The notes beneath the pieces were generated by a model. It did no database searches, was not told where the DNA came from, and saw nothing but the letters and a program-made list of their open reading frames with translations. Source: JBBTRN01 sp038065175 (GTDB taxonomy: Bacteria; Patescibacteriota; Doudnabacteria; UBA920). From it: a stretch of DNA of 6,058 bases. The stretch is from assembly GCA_038065175.1 (NCBI GenBank), contig JBBTRN010000053.1, positions 1-6,058 of the forward strand, in the 5' to 3' direction. This document shows positions 5,570 to 6,058 of this stretch, one piece after another (the stretch's first letter is position 1; every line of letters starts with the position of its first letter). A program made the translations under genes and the position numbers.

Positions 5570-6058
5570 TTATTTAAGTTGCCACACCAAACTTCTTATT
5601 GCCACATCACCCACATTCACAATTCTTATTTCAATTTCTTTCGGCACAGGAGTAATCGTATTAAAAGTTAGATTGCCATCTATATGATGCCCGCCGGGAC
5701 CCGGGCCTTCCCAAGAAACGGGCTTATATTCTTTGCCTTGTTCATCAAACAATGAAACGGCTTTGGTTAAATCATAATCCAGTTCCACGGAATGGGTATC
5801 TAAAACAACATTAAATTTCCATAGCTTTGAGTTTTGCGAGACATCAATTGGAGTTACTTTAACTTTGACAGGACCTTCTTCATTGGTTTTGGCTTCTAAG
5901 GCTGTTCGGGACTCAGGGCTTGCAACGGGATTTCGGCTATTCTGCGGATTACTGACAGTCTTGTTCTTTGACAATAAAAATAGCAAGTCCAAAATTGCAA
6001 TGATAAATACTATGATAATTAAAATTTTGTTGTTTTTTACCCCGTTAGATATTCTGTT
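5570..6058 (-). CDS. Membrane-anchored protein with GGHH-motif beta domain, N-terminus outside window
   Basis: The frame is open from the window edge for 162 codons to a TAA, so the start lies beyond position 6058. A TTG at 5990-5992 could be read as a start, but it falls inside a membrane helix that begins upstream at KILIIIVFIIAILDLLFLL (6028-5972), so the upstream open frame is surely part of the gene. Numbered from the window edge, the anchor helix is about residues 12-29. A disordered linker rich in N, P, S and E follows (31-62), then a beta-rich domain (64-162) that should lie outside the membrane. This has alternating hydrophobic strands, a DTHSVELDYDL segment and a WEGPGPGGHH loop (W116 to H125). 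The domain looks like an immunoglobulin-type sandwich of unknown function. The His pair and the downstream metal ATPase gene suggest metal contact, but that is inference. Confidence 0.8.
   Translation of the reverse strand, partial: NRISNGVKNNKILIIIVFIIAILDLLFLLSKNKTVSNPQNSRNPVASPESRTALEAKTNEEGPVKVKVTPIDVSQNSKLWKFNVVLDTHSVELDYDLTKAVSLFDEQGKEYKPVSWEGPGPGGHHIDGNLTFNTITPVPKEIEIRIVNVGDVAIRSLVWQLK

Noticed and set aside
5570..5992. Start of the GGHH protein at the TTG at 5990-5992
   Set aside because: The frame continues upstream to the window edge and encodes the first half of the membrane helix, so starting at the TTG would cut the anchor.

Overview
All seven recognisable genes lie on the minus strand, and reading on that strand runs from position 6058 down to 1. 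TGA ends two of the genes, so the code is standard; this argues against lineages that read TGA as glycine. Several signs suggest, but do not prove, a Candidate Phyla Radiation (Patescibacteria) bacterium assembled from a metagenome. These are small tightly packed genes, many short membrane-anchored proteins of unknown function, start sites without Shine-Dalgarno sequences, and GC-rich palindromic repeats both between and inside genes.

Layout in reading order: a membrane-anchored protein with a GGHH motif whose start lies outside the window (6058-5570); a two-helix membrane protein with a possible sensor-like cytoplasmic domain (5568-4876); a long P1B-type heavy-metal ATPase, probably a copper exporter (4870-2372); and a small Cys/His/Met-containing membrane protein (2368-1931). 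These four are separated by 1, 5 and 3 bases and look like one operon. A weak hairpin plus T-run sits at the end of the fourth gene. A membrane-anchored DUF1573 protein follows (1895-1347), then a 222-base gap that holds a composite inverted-repeat element (1148-1303). The window closes with a CcdA/DsbD-type membrane electron carrier (1124-339) and a hypothetical helical protein cut by the window edge (321-1).

Read as a unit, the window looks like an envelope metal-handling and thiol-redox island. The ATPase would expel Cu(I). The small Cys/His/Met protein and the DUF1573 protein place soft metal ligands outside the membrane. The CcdA-like protein could supply electrons to external thiols such as the CMC motif of the DUF1573 protein. 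No metal-sensing repressor is visible, and no cytochrome gene is present to give the CcdA-like protein its classical role.

The most unusual points are these. The ATPase has CPD where copper ATPases have CPC, although its other predicted copper ligands are present. Its 185-residue N-terminal extension carries a His cluster, a seven-cysteine cluster and a canonical heavy-metal-binding domain. Three GC-rich palindromes are embedded in frame in the linkers of that extension, and one matches the core of the intergenic repeat element at 25 of 28 positions.
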